DNA of 58,718 bases from a virus, in the IMG/VR virus record IMGVR_UViG_3300025305_000019, positions 1 to 58,718 of that record; one strand, given 5' to 3'. A program made the translations under genes and the position numbers. This document shows positions 24,992 to 32,936 of the stretch, piece after piece. The first letter of the stretch is position 1, and each line of letters opens with the position of its first letter. The notes below the pieces were generated by a model, which worked only from the letters and a program-made list of their open reading frames with translations, was not told where the DNA came from and searched no databases.

Positions 24992-25736
24992 GGGGTCTAT
25001 AAAAAGGTTTTAGTGTTTTTTATTTTTGGGGTTTTACTGGGCATCAGTGGGGGGTTTTTGAGTGTTGATGGTTTTATGGTGGTATAGGCAAAGTATACAC
25101 CCCCTTCCTCTCATACATATGGATCAAGTGGCTAAACACCCCCCCGGGGGGTGGCCCCCCTGTCCAGTTACCCGTGGGGGTAACCCCTCTTTCCCCCTCC
25201 CTAGGATGTAGAGAGCAGCATGAGCCGGTTGGTTCCCTCTCCCTACGACGACGCTCCAAGTAGCCGACCATAGATCGGGCAAGCGGGTTTCGGGTTCTTT
25301 GACAACTGAATAGGCGATCTCCCTGCCACAATGCGAGATGGTGACCATGCCACCAAAAAGCTGGAACTTGTTACCTCTCAAGGTATCTAGTCGGAGATCG
25401 GGCCAAGAGCCTAGAGCATTGCGCTCTAGGAAGTCAGCCGGTCGAAAGGTCTAGCGATCAAGTAGGGCACCATAGATGCCGCTTGTGACCTCTAAACCAT
25501 CGGCCAAATAAACGATCAAAGACTCTTACGGCGCAATCTGAAATAAGCCGCCCCATTTGAGGTATCATTAAAGAGACTGACAGCTTGATCGGCGGGACGA
25601 CGCCTGCGATCTAGCAAGACTGTTTCATAGGACAAGCTCACCGTGTCCTTAACAACGGAAGCCACGATAGTAACTGTTAGTGGTGGCATGGCTTAGGCCA
25701 TGTCACTCTATAACCGTTACCACGAAAGGTAAGACG
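24992..25736. other. Divergent non-coding region
   Basis: About 740 bp without a convincing gene. It holds T-rich stretches (25012-25060), a C-run/G-run hairpin (25136-25153), palindrome copies at 25167, 25370 and 25716, and a perfect 8-bp stem CCTAGAGC/GCTCTAGG with a 5-nt loop (25410-25430). The region separates the minus-strand operon from the plus-strand early genes and probably carries the leader of the latter, but I could not assign a clear plus-strand promoter. Minus-strand frames here look random. Confidence 0.6.
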
Positions 25737-25886
25737 ATGAATAGATATGTGTTTATTTTCCGCGTCATCGATGGTGATGCTTATGAAGTACATGCTTGTG
25801 GTTTTGACAGCCGTGATGAAGCGTTCGCTGACGCCCTCTCCCGTTTCGGCTTCGACAGGTCCGATGTTATAGAGTGTGTGGCATGA
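25737..25886 (+). CDS. 49-residue early protein
   Basis: ATG 25737 follows palindrome copy 25716, whose AAAGG acts as SD. The sequence MNRYVFIFRVIDGDAYEVHA and SRDEAFADALSRFGFDRSDV forms a compact alpha/beta pattern. Its stop overlaps the next ATG (ATGA). First gene of the plus-strand early block. No family recognised. Confidence 0.65.
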   Translation: MNRYVFIFRVIDGDAYEVHACGFDSRDEAFADALSRFGFDRSDVIECVA

Positions 25887-26047
25887 CCTACGCAATCGCA
25901 GCAATTCCGGCCACGTATTTCCTGCCGGACGTTCTGACTTTCATCGGTCGGAACCTTCCGAAAGTGTCGCACAAGAAAGTCGGCGGCATTCGGTTTTTCA
26001 AGGTCGGACGCATCAACTTTAGCGTCTCAATCTCCAAGAAAGGGTAA
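25883..26047 (+). CDS. 54-residue basic early protein
   Basis: ATG 25883 overlaps the stop of the previous gene. The product begins MTYAIAAIPATYFLPDVLTF and ends GRINFSVSISKKG. It is basic with a hydrophobic beginning. It ends before the palindrome at 26092 and the next leader. Unknown function. Confidence 0.6.
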   Translation: MTYAIAAIPATYFLPDVLTFIGRNLPKVSHKKVGGIRFFKVGRINFSVSISKKG

Positions 26048-26153
26048 AAATTATACCACGACACGACGAAACCGCTTGCAACGTGATGCAAGTTACCCCA
26101 TAAAGTAACAGCGCAAGGCAATGGTGCCGCGCTCAAATTCAAGGACCACCCAC

Positions 26154-26918
26154 ATGTCGAACACCGAAAACACCACCGTCGAGAACACCGCTCCGACCGC
26201 CGATGGCTCGGATGGCACCAACGATACCCGCCGCAATGAGGCGATTAAGCAGATCAAGTCATTCGGTCGTGACGCGGCCTCTGGCAAGGACAGCCTGCCG
26301 AAGCTGGCTCACTACGTTACCCGTCTCGCTGCCGATGGTGTCATCACGGCCAAGAAGGGCAAGGACGGCGACGATACCGCCGAACTGTACGGCCACTACG
26401 TTACCGCCGAAAGTAACAAGGCCATGCACGAGCATTCCGCTGGCGGCTCGAAGGCCAACATCAGCAAGCTGCGTCAGCTTGTCGCTCTGGGCGAGATGAC
26501 GACGATTGATCCGGTCGAACTGTTGCAGTCCGCATTCGACATCCGCGCCAAGTTGGTAGCGGCCAACGCTGAAGCCGACAAGGATGAACAGATCAAGCTG
26601 AAGTCGGCCTATCCCTTCTACGTCGATGTCGCCCGTGCACAGATCAAGAGCGACACCCTTCTGACTGACGACGAGATCATGGACCTTGCATCCAAGTCCG
26701 AGCCGAAGGAAAAGGATGCCGAGGCTATCCTCAAGCAGATCGACAAGCTGCTTCAGGGTCTGGTGTCCGGTGAGAACAGCCACGGCGTCAAGGATGACAG
26801 CGAAAGCGTCGAGACGGCTGCACAGTGCATCGCCGAGCGTCTGGCCGAGGTCGTCAAGGACAAGGCCGTCGCCACTCTCCGCGCCAATGCCGCCAAGCTG
26901 GGCGTCACCCTCGCCTAA
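26154..26918 (+). CDS. 254-residue early protein, function unknown
   Basis: ATG 26154 has AAGGA 8 nt upstream. The N-terminal 35 residues are Thr/Asn/Glu-rich and disordered; the rest is helical, with a segment KLAHYVTRLAADGVI and a Lys/Asp/Ala-rich C-terminus (VKDKAVATLRANAAKLGVTL). Highly biased codon use with few rare codons and a dedicated terminator (26946-26976) suggest strong expression. A nucleoid-type or DNA-binding role is possible but nothing specific is seen. The palindrome copy at 26400 encodes VTAESN. Confidence 0.7.
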   Translation: MSNTENTTVENTAPTADGSDGTNDTRRNEAIKQIKSFGRDAASGKDSLPKLAHYVTRLAADGVITAKKGKDGDDTAELYGHYVTAESNKAMHEHSAGGSKANISKLRQLVALGEMTTIDPVELLQSAFDIRAKLVAANAEADKDEQIKLKSAYPFYVDVARAQIKSDTLLTDDEIMDLASKSEPKEKDAEAILKQIDKLLQGLVSGENSHGVKDDSESVETAAQCIAERLAEVVKDKAVATLRANAAKLGVTLA

Positions 26919-26945
26919 TACCTGACCACATCGCTGGCAAGATCA

Positions 26946-26976
26946 AACCTCCCGGTTAGCGCCGGGGGGTTTTTTA
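26946..26976 (+). terminator. Rho-independent terminator
   Basis: Stem AACCTCCCGG/CCGGGGGGTT (one T-G pair), loop TTAGCG, then TTTTTT, 28 nt after the stop at 26918. The core is nearly identical, in inverted orientation, to the terminator at 51582-51613. Confidence 0.9.
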
Positions 26977-27010
26977 ATGCCACTGAAAAGTTACCACGGA
27001 AGGTTACGTA

Positions 27011-27223
27011 ATGATCGGTAGGTTTATGGTACGTGCCCGCTCTGTAGATGGCACAGTCTGGCTGAAGCGTTCCGAATTCGGGGCGTCTTATGGTCCTAAG
27101 AGTTTCGCAAGCTTGATGACCTATCGTCAGGCCGAACGCCTTATCGAGCGTGTGAATGAAAAGCAGGGCCAATACCCTGACGTGCATTGTGGTCTATTCC
27201 AGATGAGGATTGTATCAGTATGA
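27011..27223 (+). CDS. 70-residue early protein
   Basis: ATG 27011 follows palindrome copy 26990 (GGAAGGTTAC as SD). The sequence MIGRFMVRARSVDGTVWLKR and MTYRQAERLIERVNEKQGQY is of mixed alpha/beta type. Its stop overlaps the next ATG (ATGA). No family recognised. Confidence 0.65.
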   Translation: MIGRFMVRARSVDGTVWLKRSEFGASYGPKSFASLMTYRQAERLIERVNEKQGQYPDVHCGLFQMRIVSV

Positions 27224-27450
27224 AGACAGTGTTGAGTGACCTCGCCATGGCGGGTTGTATCGTTGCAGCTTTGTCGGCTGCTTTGTTCTGGCCGTGGAAT
27301 GGTCAGGACGCCGTGACCTATGAGGCGCTTGTTACCTCGGAAGGTAGCACGTATGCCATCGACACTGACCTTACGGCAAGTGACTGCTTTCGGGTGATCT
27401 TCAGCGCGGCTCAACAGGGCGTGTATGGTGAGTGTAACCCGGAGAGGTAA
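27220..27450 (+). CDS. 76-residue exported or membrane-anchored protein
   Basis: ATG 27220 overlaps the previous stop. Residues 1-27 (MKTVLSDLAMAGCIVAALSA then ALFWPW) form an N-terminal membrane anchor or signal. The remainder is polar with two Cys residues (DCFRV, GECNPER). The palindrome copy at 27331 encodes VTSEGS. It lies at the edge of the 1-kb non-coding gap. Confidence 0.6.
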   Translation: MKTVLSDLAMAGCIVAALSAALFWPWNGQDAVTYEALVTSEGSTYAIDTDLTASDCFRVIFSAAQQGVYGECNPER

Positions 27451-27687
27451 TGCTAGAAACATTGCGTCTGTCAGGGCTGACAAGTGTAAGCTTTCTAGCT
27501 TTACGAGGTTGGCCGCTGACAGGCGTTCGCGATGTCGGGCTGGATAGGTAGCGTCGGGGGCCGTAAGGCTCCTGACGGGCTCGCATGGCGATGGTGTGAT
27601 GGTTGGATGACGGCAGGTGAAGCGTGTTCGGCGCTCCCGCTGAACCGCGCACTCACGCGGCATGTGTTGGGCAAAACGATCACGATG

Positions 27688-27726
27688 GCTGGCAAAGTTA
27701 ATGTTTGAAAGTGTTACTTTGCCAGC
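27688..27726 (+). other. 11-bp hairpin
   Basis: GCTGGCAAAGT (27688-27698) pairs perfectly with ACTTTGCCAGC (27716-27726) around a 17-nt loop. No T-tract follows, so a terminator is unlikely. It lies about 75 bp before the nested repeats. Confidence 0.75.
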
Positions 27727-27802
27727 CTATGACAACTCCAATGTTTCTGGCATTCCGCTGGTGATCGACGGCAGAGAAGGGTTCAGGGGCTTTTTCTATC
27801 TC

Positions 27803-28003
27803 TAATATCGTTAATGTAATATTATATATAATTCTAATTTCTCCACCGATTTAACATTCTAGTTGGCACCCCAACGCGCCGATTTCACCATCGCACCATC
27901 CAGCCACCTCAAAAAACGCGATGCCAGTATCTCGTGCTGTCAACTAGAATGTTAAATCGAAAGGCGAGCCTTCTCTCCAGCAAATATTACATTAACGATA
28001 TTA
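27803..28003. repeat. Nested perfect inverted repeats (21 bp outside, 19 bp inside)
   Basis: The outer arms 27803-27823 and 27983-28003 are perfect reverse complements over 21 bp (each contains ATTACATTAACGATATTA or its complement). The inner arms 27847-27865 and 27941-27959 are perfect over 19 bp (TTAACATTCTAGTTG core). The spacers between outer and inner arms are exactly 23 bp on each side, and the central spacer is 75 bp. The geometry is symmetric to the base. Possible roles: origin with initiator sites, recombinase site, or a long structured RNA. Confidence 0.9.
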
Positions 28004-28489
28004 AAGGGTCATGTCCTTGAAAACATTGAACAATTCGACTGGCGTTTGAGTACAACAACCCAAATCGAGCCCCTTTTAATGCGAGACATTGAAACCGTTT
28101 ATGCCACGCCACTAATTCGACAAGAGCAAAAGCATGGCGATGCCATCTTTGACAACGCTATAACTCTGCAACATTAGCTCTGTCATGGCTGGCAATGCCA
28201 CACTTGCAATAACCAGACTCTTTATTACTGGCAGAAAGAATATACGTAAGAGTACCCACTAAGTGACGGAAACTCCGTAAAGGTTCGACGCCCAGCGCCC
28301 ACCTCTGCCGTCACCTATACTACTGAAAGAAACACTTTGACACGTATGGCATCTCCACACTTTATTTATTAAGGGCATCTTGACAATCCCGGCGGTATAC
28401 ACTAGGTATACAGATGTTACCCGACGAGGTAACGGACGATGCCCCCATAGGATGCCACGGGCTGGGGTATACAGGAGCGAGATGAGCAG

Positions 28490-29578
28490 ATGGCACGCAA
28501 CAGCAAACTGATGCAGCATGAGGTTGATCGCATACGGGAGAGTACCGCGCCGCTCGACGTGCTAGCCAAGCACTATGGTGTCTCCACTGTCACCATAAGA
28601 AAGGTGAAAGAGATAGGGTCATTCGCTGGGTTTGGATACCGGGCGTGTGATGCCACGGCAGCGACGACACGGGAGTACAAGCCCAAGCCCGAGCATATGC
28701 CCGAGCAGAAGCACATGGGCCGGATGCCACGGTTCTATGAGTACGAGGTGGAGCAGATACGGCAGGACACGCGGCCTATACTCCACATCGCTGAAGACTG
28801 GGGGTGCAGCCGCGCAACCATAAAATCTGTTCGCGATCCGGGGTATAGGGCAAGACCATATGACCATATTGTGTCCGAGAAGCCCAAAAAGCTAGGCGAG
28901 GATGGTAAGCCGGTGAGGTCATCGCTGTTGCTACGGCAGGCCACGCATGGGTTTGTGCCACATGACCTCTCCGAGTTTGAGCGTACCACTGGTGAGATCG
29001 GCACACTCACGGATGGCGAGATCACCCAGATACGTCTGCAAGCGTACACGCCGATGGAGTATGCGTTCGACTTTGGTATCAGTGTTGATACCGTGCTGAA
29101 GATACAGCGCAACCTGCGGCATCCTGAATTGAGGGGCAAGCGGTTCGATCCTATTCCGGGTGCAATCGAGCCCATCCGCACCATGACACCACCGCCCGAG
29201 TTCTGGAACGCGCACTCACCTGTCGCCCAGCCAGAGCCCGAGAACTACGAACCAGACTGGGATGAGCCGGGTGATGAGGACATAGCCGAATGGGTCAAAG
29301 AGCAGGAGCGTCTGGATACGGCAAAGATCAAGGCGGATTATGATGCACAGATCGAGGCGGATTATGATGCCTATCTCGCAGAGCAAGAGAAGCTCGCTGC
29401 CGAGCCCACCATCGCATTACCTCACAAGGTAACGGAGACGCCGCCACAGAATGACGCGACGTTGTGGATTGATCGTGTGATCGAGAAGCACCCGCACAAC
29501 CCAGACTTCGACGGCCTCACGCCACGGCAGATCAATGAGATTATGATGGCACAGGAGGAAGCTGATGCCGACGAGTAA
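28490..29578 (+). CDS. Triple helix-turn-helix DNA-binding protein
   Basis: 362 residues with three repeats of one HTH design: PLDVLAKHYGVSTVTIRKVK (about residues 22-41), PILHIAEDWGCSRATIKSVR (about 96-115) and PMEYAFDFGISVDTVLKIQR (about 187-206). Each is preceded by an EVxxIRxxT-type helix. The C-terminal third is acidic and coiled (QERLDTAKIKADYDAQIEAD). Three linked HTH units suggest binding of repeated or long sites, so it is a candidate reader of the genome-wide palindrome or of the nested repeats just upstream. The palindrome copy at 29416 encodes LPHKVT. ATG 28490 is the first gene after the non-coding region. Confidence 0.75.
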   Translation: MARNSKLMQHEVDRIRESTAPLDVLAKHYGVSTVTIRKVKEIGSFAGFGYRACDATAATTREYKPKPEHMPEQKHMGRMPRFYEYEVEQIRQDTRPILHIAEDWGCSRATIKSVRDPGYRARPYDHIVSEKPKKLGEDGKPVRSSLLLRQATHGFVPHDLSEFERTTGEIGTLTDGEITQIRLQAYTPMEYAFDFGISVDTVLKIQRNLRHPELRGKRFDPIPGAIEPIRTMTPPPEFWNAHSPVAQPEPENYEPDWDEPGDEDIAEWVKEQERLDTAKIKADYDAQIEADYDAYLAEQEKLAAEPTIALPHKVTETPPQNDATLWIDRVIEKHPHNPDFDGLTPRQINEIMMAQEEADADE

Positions 29579-29807
29579 GTGGACCCGTAAAGAGCATGAT
29601 GCCCGTGCGCTGCTGCTGGAGATGTTCTATGACAGTTACGACCACACGTACAATGAGTATGGGACGCCTTCATTCAGTAAGATGATATGTGCGGAGACGC
29701 TGGAGAGAGTAACATCGAACAGGACGTATGGCGACGAACACATCAGGCGGTTCGGCGGGGAGCGGATGACGTTACCACCGGAGGTAACAGATGCCACCGA
29801 TCAGTAA
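29565..29807 (+). CDS. RAMLLG-family small protein 1
   Basis: 80 residues. It shares the pattern EHxARAxLLxxxYxxxxHxY...CAETLE with seven other small proteins nearby; here KWTRKEHDARALLLEMFYDS. ATG 29565 overlaps the end of the HTH gene by 14 nt. The C-terminus LPPEVT is encoded by palindrome copy 29771, which at the same time is the SD of the next paralogue. Function unknown. Confidence 0.7.
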   Translation: MPTSKWTRKEHDARALLLEMFYDSYDHTYNEYGTPSFSKMICAETLERVTSNRTYGDEHIRRFGGERMTLPPEVTDATDQ

Positions 29808-30036
29808 GTTCTCATGGGAAGAACACCAAACACGCATGATGCTGATGGGTGGCTTCTGGTATGATGCAACCGACCACACGTATAACAATGGCAACACAAT
29901 GTTCTGTGCCGAGACGCTGGATAATATCGGCTGGGGTGAGGGAGGTAGGTATACTCGGTTCGGACCACAAATGATGATTGTGGTCGATATGCCACCCACC
30001 GCGACGTTACCACCGGAGGTATCCAGATGCCGATAA
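29791..30036 (+). CDS. RAMLLG-family small protein 2
   Basis: 81 residues, SKFSWEEHQTRMMLMGGFWY followed by HTYNNGNTMFCAETLDNIGW. It starts 2 nt after palindrome copy 29771 (GGAGGTAACAG-ATG), overlaps its upstream neighbour by 17 nt, and ends with LPPEV from copy 30006. The same start-and-tail design recurs in the next two genes. Confidence 0.7.
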   Translation: MPPISKFSWEEHQTRMMLMGGFWYDATDHTYNNGNTMFCAETLDNIGWGEGGRYTRFGPQMMIVVDMPPTATLPPEVSRCR

Positions 30037-30254
30037 GTAAGTTCAGCCGCAAAGAACACAAGGCTCGGGCGATGTTGCTGGGCGCAGTGTTCGGGCGCAC
30101 TTCGCATGTGTATAGGACGACCAACAATCAGACGTTCTATGATGCGGAGACGATGGAGGAAATAAGCCGCAAAGATTGGCAGCGCAGGGCGTTTAGTACG
30201 ACAGGCCAATACCTATGGATATTACCACCGGAGGTAACAGATGCCGATGAGTAA
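30027..30254 (+). CDS. RAMLLG-family small protein 3
   Basis: 75 residues beginning MPISKFSRKEHKARAMLLGA. The first 20 residues are almost identical to those of the next gene, showing recent tandem duplication. Ends LPPEVTDADE, encoded partly by palindrome copy 30221. Overlaps both neighbours. Confidence 0.7.
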   Translation: MPISKFSRKEHKARAMLLGAVFGRTSHVYRTTNNQTFYDAETMEEISRKDWQRRAFSTTGQYLWILPPEVTDADE

Positions 30255-30531
30255 GTTCAGCCGCAAAGAACACAAGGCTAGGGCGATGCTGCTGGGCATG
30301 GTGCATGGGCAGGCATCCAACACGTACAAGACAGGTATGAGCCGCAACAAGTACACTGAATGCCTGAACGCTGAAACCATACAACCATTCAAGAACGACA
30401 GGGAATACTATAGCTGGTGTAACCGAGGAAACGACCAATGGAGGTATCCCGATGAGCGAAGCAACGAAGTTCCTGAACGGAGCGGCAAGCTTCAGGGCCG
30501 AGGCGAAGAAGTTCCCGACCTCGATCTCTAG
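30241..30531 (+). CDS. RAMLLG-family small protein 4
   Basis: 96 residues beginning MPMSKFSRKEHKARAMLLGM. The middle (ECLNAETIQPF) keeps the family's second motif. The C-terminus diverges (SGKLQGRGEEVPDLDL) and overlaps the next gene by 80 nt, suggesting a frame change at the end of the unit. Confidence 0.7.
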   Translation: MPMSKFSRKEHKARAMLLGMVHGQASNTYKTGMSRNKYTECLNAETIQPFKNDREYYSWCNRGNDQWRYPDERSNEVPERSGKLQGRGEEVPDLDL

Positions 30532-30733
30532 CCGCGTGATGATACAGTTCGGCAAGCGGTTTGTGGAAGCAGCCCGTGCCGTGCGTACTAAGGAACAGGC
30601 AGAGAAGCAGTTCCTGTTTGCGAACGTGGCGGCAGAGGATCAGATGCGCCGCATCTTCCCCGACCGTTACCCCGACAGGTATCCCATCCACATAGAGCAT
30701 GAGGTTACCTCCGATGGTAAGAGCGAGGCGTAG
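30452..30733 (+). CDS. 93-residue hypothetical protein
   Basis: ATG 30452 follows GGAGGTATCCCG, a right arm of the palindrome serving as SD. The product is helical and basic (MSEATKFLNGAASFRAEAKK, KRFVEAARAVRTKEQAEKQF), ending EHEVTSDGKSEA, where VTSDGK is encoded by palindrome copy 30704. The duplicated DRYPDRYP comes from a short DNA repeat. No family recognised. Confidence 0.65.
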   Translation: MSEATKFLNGAASFRAEAKKFPTSISSRVMIQFGKRFVEAARAVRTKEQAEKQFLFANVAAEDQMRRIFPDRYPDRYPIHIEHEVTSDGKSEA

Positions 30734-30743
30734 GCCCCACCCC

Positions 30744-30989
30744 ATGGCGGGGCAGCCACGAGCAACGGTGTTCCAGAGCATCCGTGACAAGTACCCGTAC
30801 CACGTCGAGCGCGATCAAGACAGGATGCTGCGCCCTGATGACATACGGGGCATGATGCAGCATCACTATGGGTATCTGCCCAACGGCAAGGGTAAGCCTG
30901 CCTTGTGGTGCTTCGCCAATGAGTATGACGCAACGACCTTCACCAACAGGTTTGGCGGGAAGGTTACCAAGCGGGGTAACAATGAGTGA
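30744..30989 (+). CDS. 81-residue hypothetical protein
   Basis: Start is uncertain: ATG 30744 avoids overlap with the upstream gene, but ATG 30714 and 30699 are also in frame. The conserved-looking core is ATVFQSIRDKYPYHVERDQD and KGKPALWCFANEYDATTFTN. C-terminus KVTKRGNNE is partly encoded by palindrome copy 30963. Unknown function. Confidence 0.55.
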   Translation: MAGQPRATVFQSIRDKYPYHVERDQDRMLRPDDIRGMMQHHYGYLPNGKGKPALWCFANEYDATTFTNRFGGKVTKRGNNE

Positions 30990-31071
30990 CGACCACATGG
31001 CTGGCTTTCTGGTCGGCTTCCTGTTCGCATGGATCACCATGTTCGCCGCGTATTTCTTCTTCGTGCTGTAA
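30982..31071 (+). CDS. 29-residue membrane peptide
   Basis: ATG 30982 directly follows GGGGTAACA of palindrome copy 30963. The peptide is a short polar head (MSDDHMAG) and one long aromatic-rich hydrophobic helix (FLVGFLFAWITMFAAYFFFV). Its stop overlaps the next start (TAATG), which supports translation. Function unknown. Confidence 0.5.
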   Translation: MSDDHMAGFLVGFLFAWITMFAAYFFFVL

Positions 31072-31337
31072 TGGAGTTACCTCTCAAGGTACTGGCCCAG
31101 ATCGACGTGGAGGTCAGGTACCGCACGAAGAAGGCATGGTTGGTTGCGACCTCGCGTAAGCTGGATGAGGACGGCACATGGCTCCCGAAGTCCATGATCC
31201 TCGCGCACTCACCATTGAACCACGACACCGCCGAACGCAAGAACCTTCGCCACTATAGGGCGACGACGATTACCATCCCCGAGTGGCTGGCACGCAAGAC
31301 AGGGCTCCAGCCTCCCCGGAAGATCAACCTGTTCTGA
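31071..31337 (+). CDS. 88-residue hypothetical protein
   Basis: ATG 31071 overlaps the upstream stop. The sequence MELPLKVLAQIDVEVRYRTK, with KAWLVATSRKLDEDGTWLPK, is beta-rich and basic, ending ARKTGLQPPRKINLF. The palindrome copy at 31076 encodes LPLKVL at the very N-terminus. No family recognised. Confidence 0.65.
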   Translation: MELPLKVLAQIDVEVRYRTKKAWLVATSRKLDEDGTWLPKSMILAHSPLNHDTAERKNLRHYRATTITIPEWLARKTGLQPPRKINLF

Positions 31338-31354
31338 TTACCTTCGGAGGTAAC

Positions 31355-31585
31355 ATGAAGCCCAAGCTACTGACCGACCATGAGTATCGTGCGAAGGCGA
31401 TGCTGCTGGGCATGAAATACAACTCGGCCTATCACGTCATCATCAAGAACCGGCAGGGCGATGCAATGGCGTGGGGCACTGATGTCCTGCGGTTGCACCC
31501 CGATACGCTGGTGCCGTTTGAGGTTAGAGACTGGACGAAGTGGAGCCAGAGAAACTGGTCGGAGAAAGTTGATGACACAGGATGA
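31355..31585 (+). CDS. RAMLLG-family small protein 5
   Basis: 76 residues. ATG 31355 immediately follows GGAGGTAAC of palindrome copy 31337, a textbook SD. TDHEYRAKAMLLGMKYNSAY and LHPDTLVPFEV keep both family motifs. It overlaps the next paralogue by 14 nt. Confidence 0.7.
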   Translation: MKPKLLTDHEYRAKAMLLGMKYNSAYHVIIKNRQGDAMAWGTDVLRLHPDTLVPFEVRDWTKWSQRNWSEKVDDTG

Positions 31586-32042
31586 ACATGTCACCCGAGC
31601 CATGTTGATGGGAATGGAGTATGCCCCATCCATGAACATCTACCGGGCCAAGCGCGGAAAGAATAACACCATGCCAGCGGTTGACGCTGACACTCTGGAA
31701 ACCCTCACTGTGAAGGAGCTTATGCTAAGGCTGTCGAAATCCGATGACAGGAACATCGCAAAGATCGCGAAGGATGTCATTACCTCGAAAGGTAACAAGA
31801 TGCTCAAGACGGAAATGAGGATCGACCCGGTAACCGGCAAGAAGGTTCCGAAGAAGCCCAAGCCCGAGAACGACGTTCACGTCATCACGGATAAGCTTCG
31901 CGCCTGCCGTGCCGCTTTTGACAAGGAGAAGATGAACCCCTCGAAGCGCCTGTCGATACAGAACGAATACAAGTTCTTGTCGCATAAGTATTGGGAGATC
32001 ACTGGTGCAGATGCCCCCAAAATCTACGATCCCTACGACTGA
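31572..32042 (+). CDS. RAMLLG-family protein 6 with extra C-terminal domain
   Basis: 156 residues. N-terminal unit MTQDEHVTRAMLMGMEYAPS and AVDADTLETL belongs to the family; a basic C-terminal domain follows (VTGKKVPKKPKPENDVHVIT, FDKEKMNPSKRLSIQNEYKF). The junction carries the palindrome copy 31779, which encodes ITSKGN, so the repeat marks the fusion point of two modules. Confidence 0.7.
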   Translation: MTQDEHVTRAMLMGMEYAPSMNIYRAKRGKNNTMPAVDADTLETLTVKELMLRLSKSDDRNIAKIAKDVITSKGNKMLKTEMRIDPVTGKKVPKKPKPENDVHVITDKLRACRAAFDKEKMNPSKRLSIQNEYKFLSHKYWEITGADAPKIYDPYD

Positions 32043-32241
32043 TCGCGCACTCACCGACGACGAACACCACGCCCGAGCCATGTTGCTTGGGCGTGTGTAT
32101 GTGCCTGATTTGAGGGCATATTCCAACATGACCGGCGTTGTTGACTGCCAAGACCTCGACGCCAATACCTTGGAGGTAATGACCTACGATGAGTATATAG
32201 GGCGGGTCATCGCCAGTCTGAAAGATCACGAGAAGCCTTGA
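32011..32241 (+). CDS. RAMLLG-family small protein 7
   Basis: 76 residues from ATG 32011, overlapping the previous gene by 32 nt. DRALTDDEHHARAMLLGRVY and DLDANTLEVMTYDEY keep the family motifs; LEVMT comes from the degenerate palindrome copy 32163. The GCGCACTCAC oligomer (32045) encodes part of RALTD. Confidence 0.65.
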   Translation: MPPKSTIPTTDRALTDDEHHARAMLLGRVYVPDLRAYSNMTGVVDCQDLDANTLEVMTYDEYIGRVIASLKDHEKP

Positions 32242-32266
32242 CTAATACATAGATAGGAAGTATGCC
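32238..32266 (+). promoter_or_regulatory. Possible sigma70-like promoter
   Basis: TTGACT (32238-32243), 17-bp spacer, TATGCC (32261-32266), 41 nt before ATG 32307. The -10 is weak, but it lies in an intergenic gap and shares CTTGAC with the stronger promoters. Confidence 0.45.
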
Positions 32267-32306
32267 TTAGTCATTACATCCGAGTTTACGAGCTAAGGAG
32301 GTAACG

Positions 32307-32936
32307 ATGCCATCGACCAACCGGAAGGGCCGCAAGGCTCACATGCCCCGCTGCCCCATCCATGAGATCGAGCAGATGGTGGAGTATGACCCAGTGACTG
32401 GGTACATGCGGACGCTGGGCCAGTATGGCTCCGAGGGTACCTTGAAAGGTAACCTCCGCATGATCCGGTTGCCGACTTCACTCGACGCCATGGACAGGGG
32501 AGGGCGACAGACAGAGTACGTCCGTGCCGACCATGTTGCTTGGACGCTTGCCACTGGTGAATGGCCCACGGGTTGGATCGAGCATGTCGGTCCCATGCTG
32601 GACAATCAGCAGATCGAAGACCTCATCCACCTTGATCCCGAGGGCAATAGGTGGTGGTACGGTTCACCCAAAGAGGGCAAGGAAGCATCCCTATACATGG
32701 TCAAGGCGTATGAGACGCCGACCGATGGTGCACCCCTCACCGGGCCTCGCACCCGTGTCATCGTTGACCGCGACGGACGGCACAAGGTTGTGCCCGAACT
32801 TGAGGTGGGCGTGCAGAAATTCGAGACGGAGATCAATACCGTCATTGAAGACCCGCGAGACTTCGTTCCCTATGAGCGTGGGGAGTTCGGCAAGGACTGG
32901 GGGCTCGATGCGGTTACCCCGAAAGGTAAGCGATGA
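32307..32936 (+). CDS. HNH_3-like endonuclease relative
   Basis: 209 residues; AAGGAGGTAACG directly before ATG 32307 is a strong SD. Residues 25-110 follow the HNH_3 layout: VEYDPVTGYMRTLG, a Gly-rich strand, YVRADHVAWTLATGEWPTGW, IEHVGPMLDNQQIEDLIHL. The usual RxHRxxW and DHxNGDxxDN positions are changed (ADHVAW, EHVGPMLDN), so activity is uncertain. The C-terminal half is unrelated and may bind DNA. Palindrome copies at 32436 and 32913 are in frame. Confidence 0.6.
   Translation: MPSTNRKGRKAHMPRCPIHEIEQMVEYDPVTGYMRTLGQYGSEGTLKGNLRMIRLPTSLDAMDRGGRQTEYVRADHVAWTLATGEWPTGWIEHVGPMLDNQQIEDLIHLDPEGNRWWYGSPKEGKEASLYMVKAYETPTDGAPLTGPRTRVIVDRDGRHKVVPELEVGVQKFETEINTVIEDPRDFVPYERGEFGKDWGLDAVTPKGKR

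Larger units (their letters stand above)
27451..28489. other. 1-kb AT-richer non-coding region, candidate replication origin
   Basis: No convincing gene on either strand. The region is locally much more AT-rich than the genome around 27800-28370. It carries an 11-bp hairpin (27688-27726), the 201-bp nested inverted repeat (27803-28003), a GCGCACTCAC copy (27647), a TTGACA hexamer at 28380 with weak -10 candidates, and a palindrome copy at 28416. It lies directly in front of the triple-HTH gene. These traits fit an origin or a major regulatory region. Confidence 0.6.

Noticed and set aside
25074-25381. Minus-strand open frames of about 85 codons in the divergent non-coding region
   Set aside because: They overlap each other, lack SD sequences, contain low-complexity C/G runs and look unlike the neighbouring coding sequence.
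25380-25680. tRNA or other known RNA gene
   Set aside because: The hairpin at 25410-25430 is perfect, but no cloverleaf, TTC-loop or CCA end could be built around it.
27540-27720. tRNA-like segment near GGGCCGTAAGGCTCC
   Set aside because: Only one stem fits; acceptor and T arms are missing.
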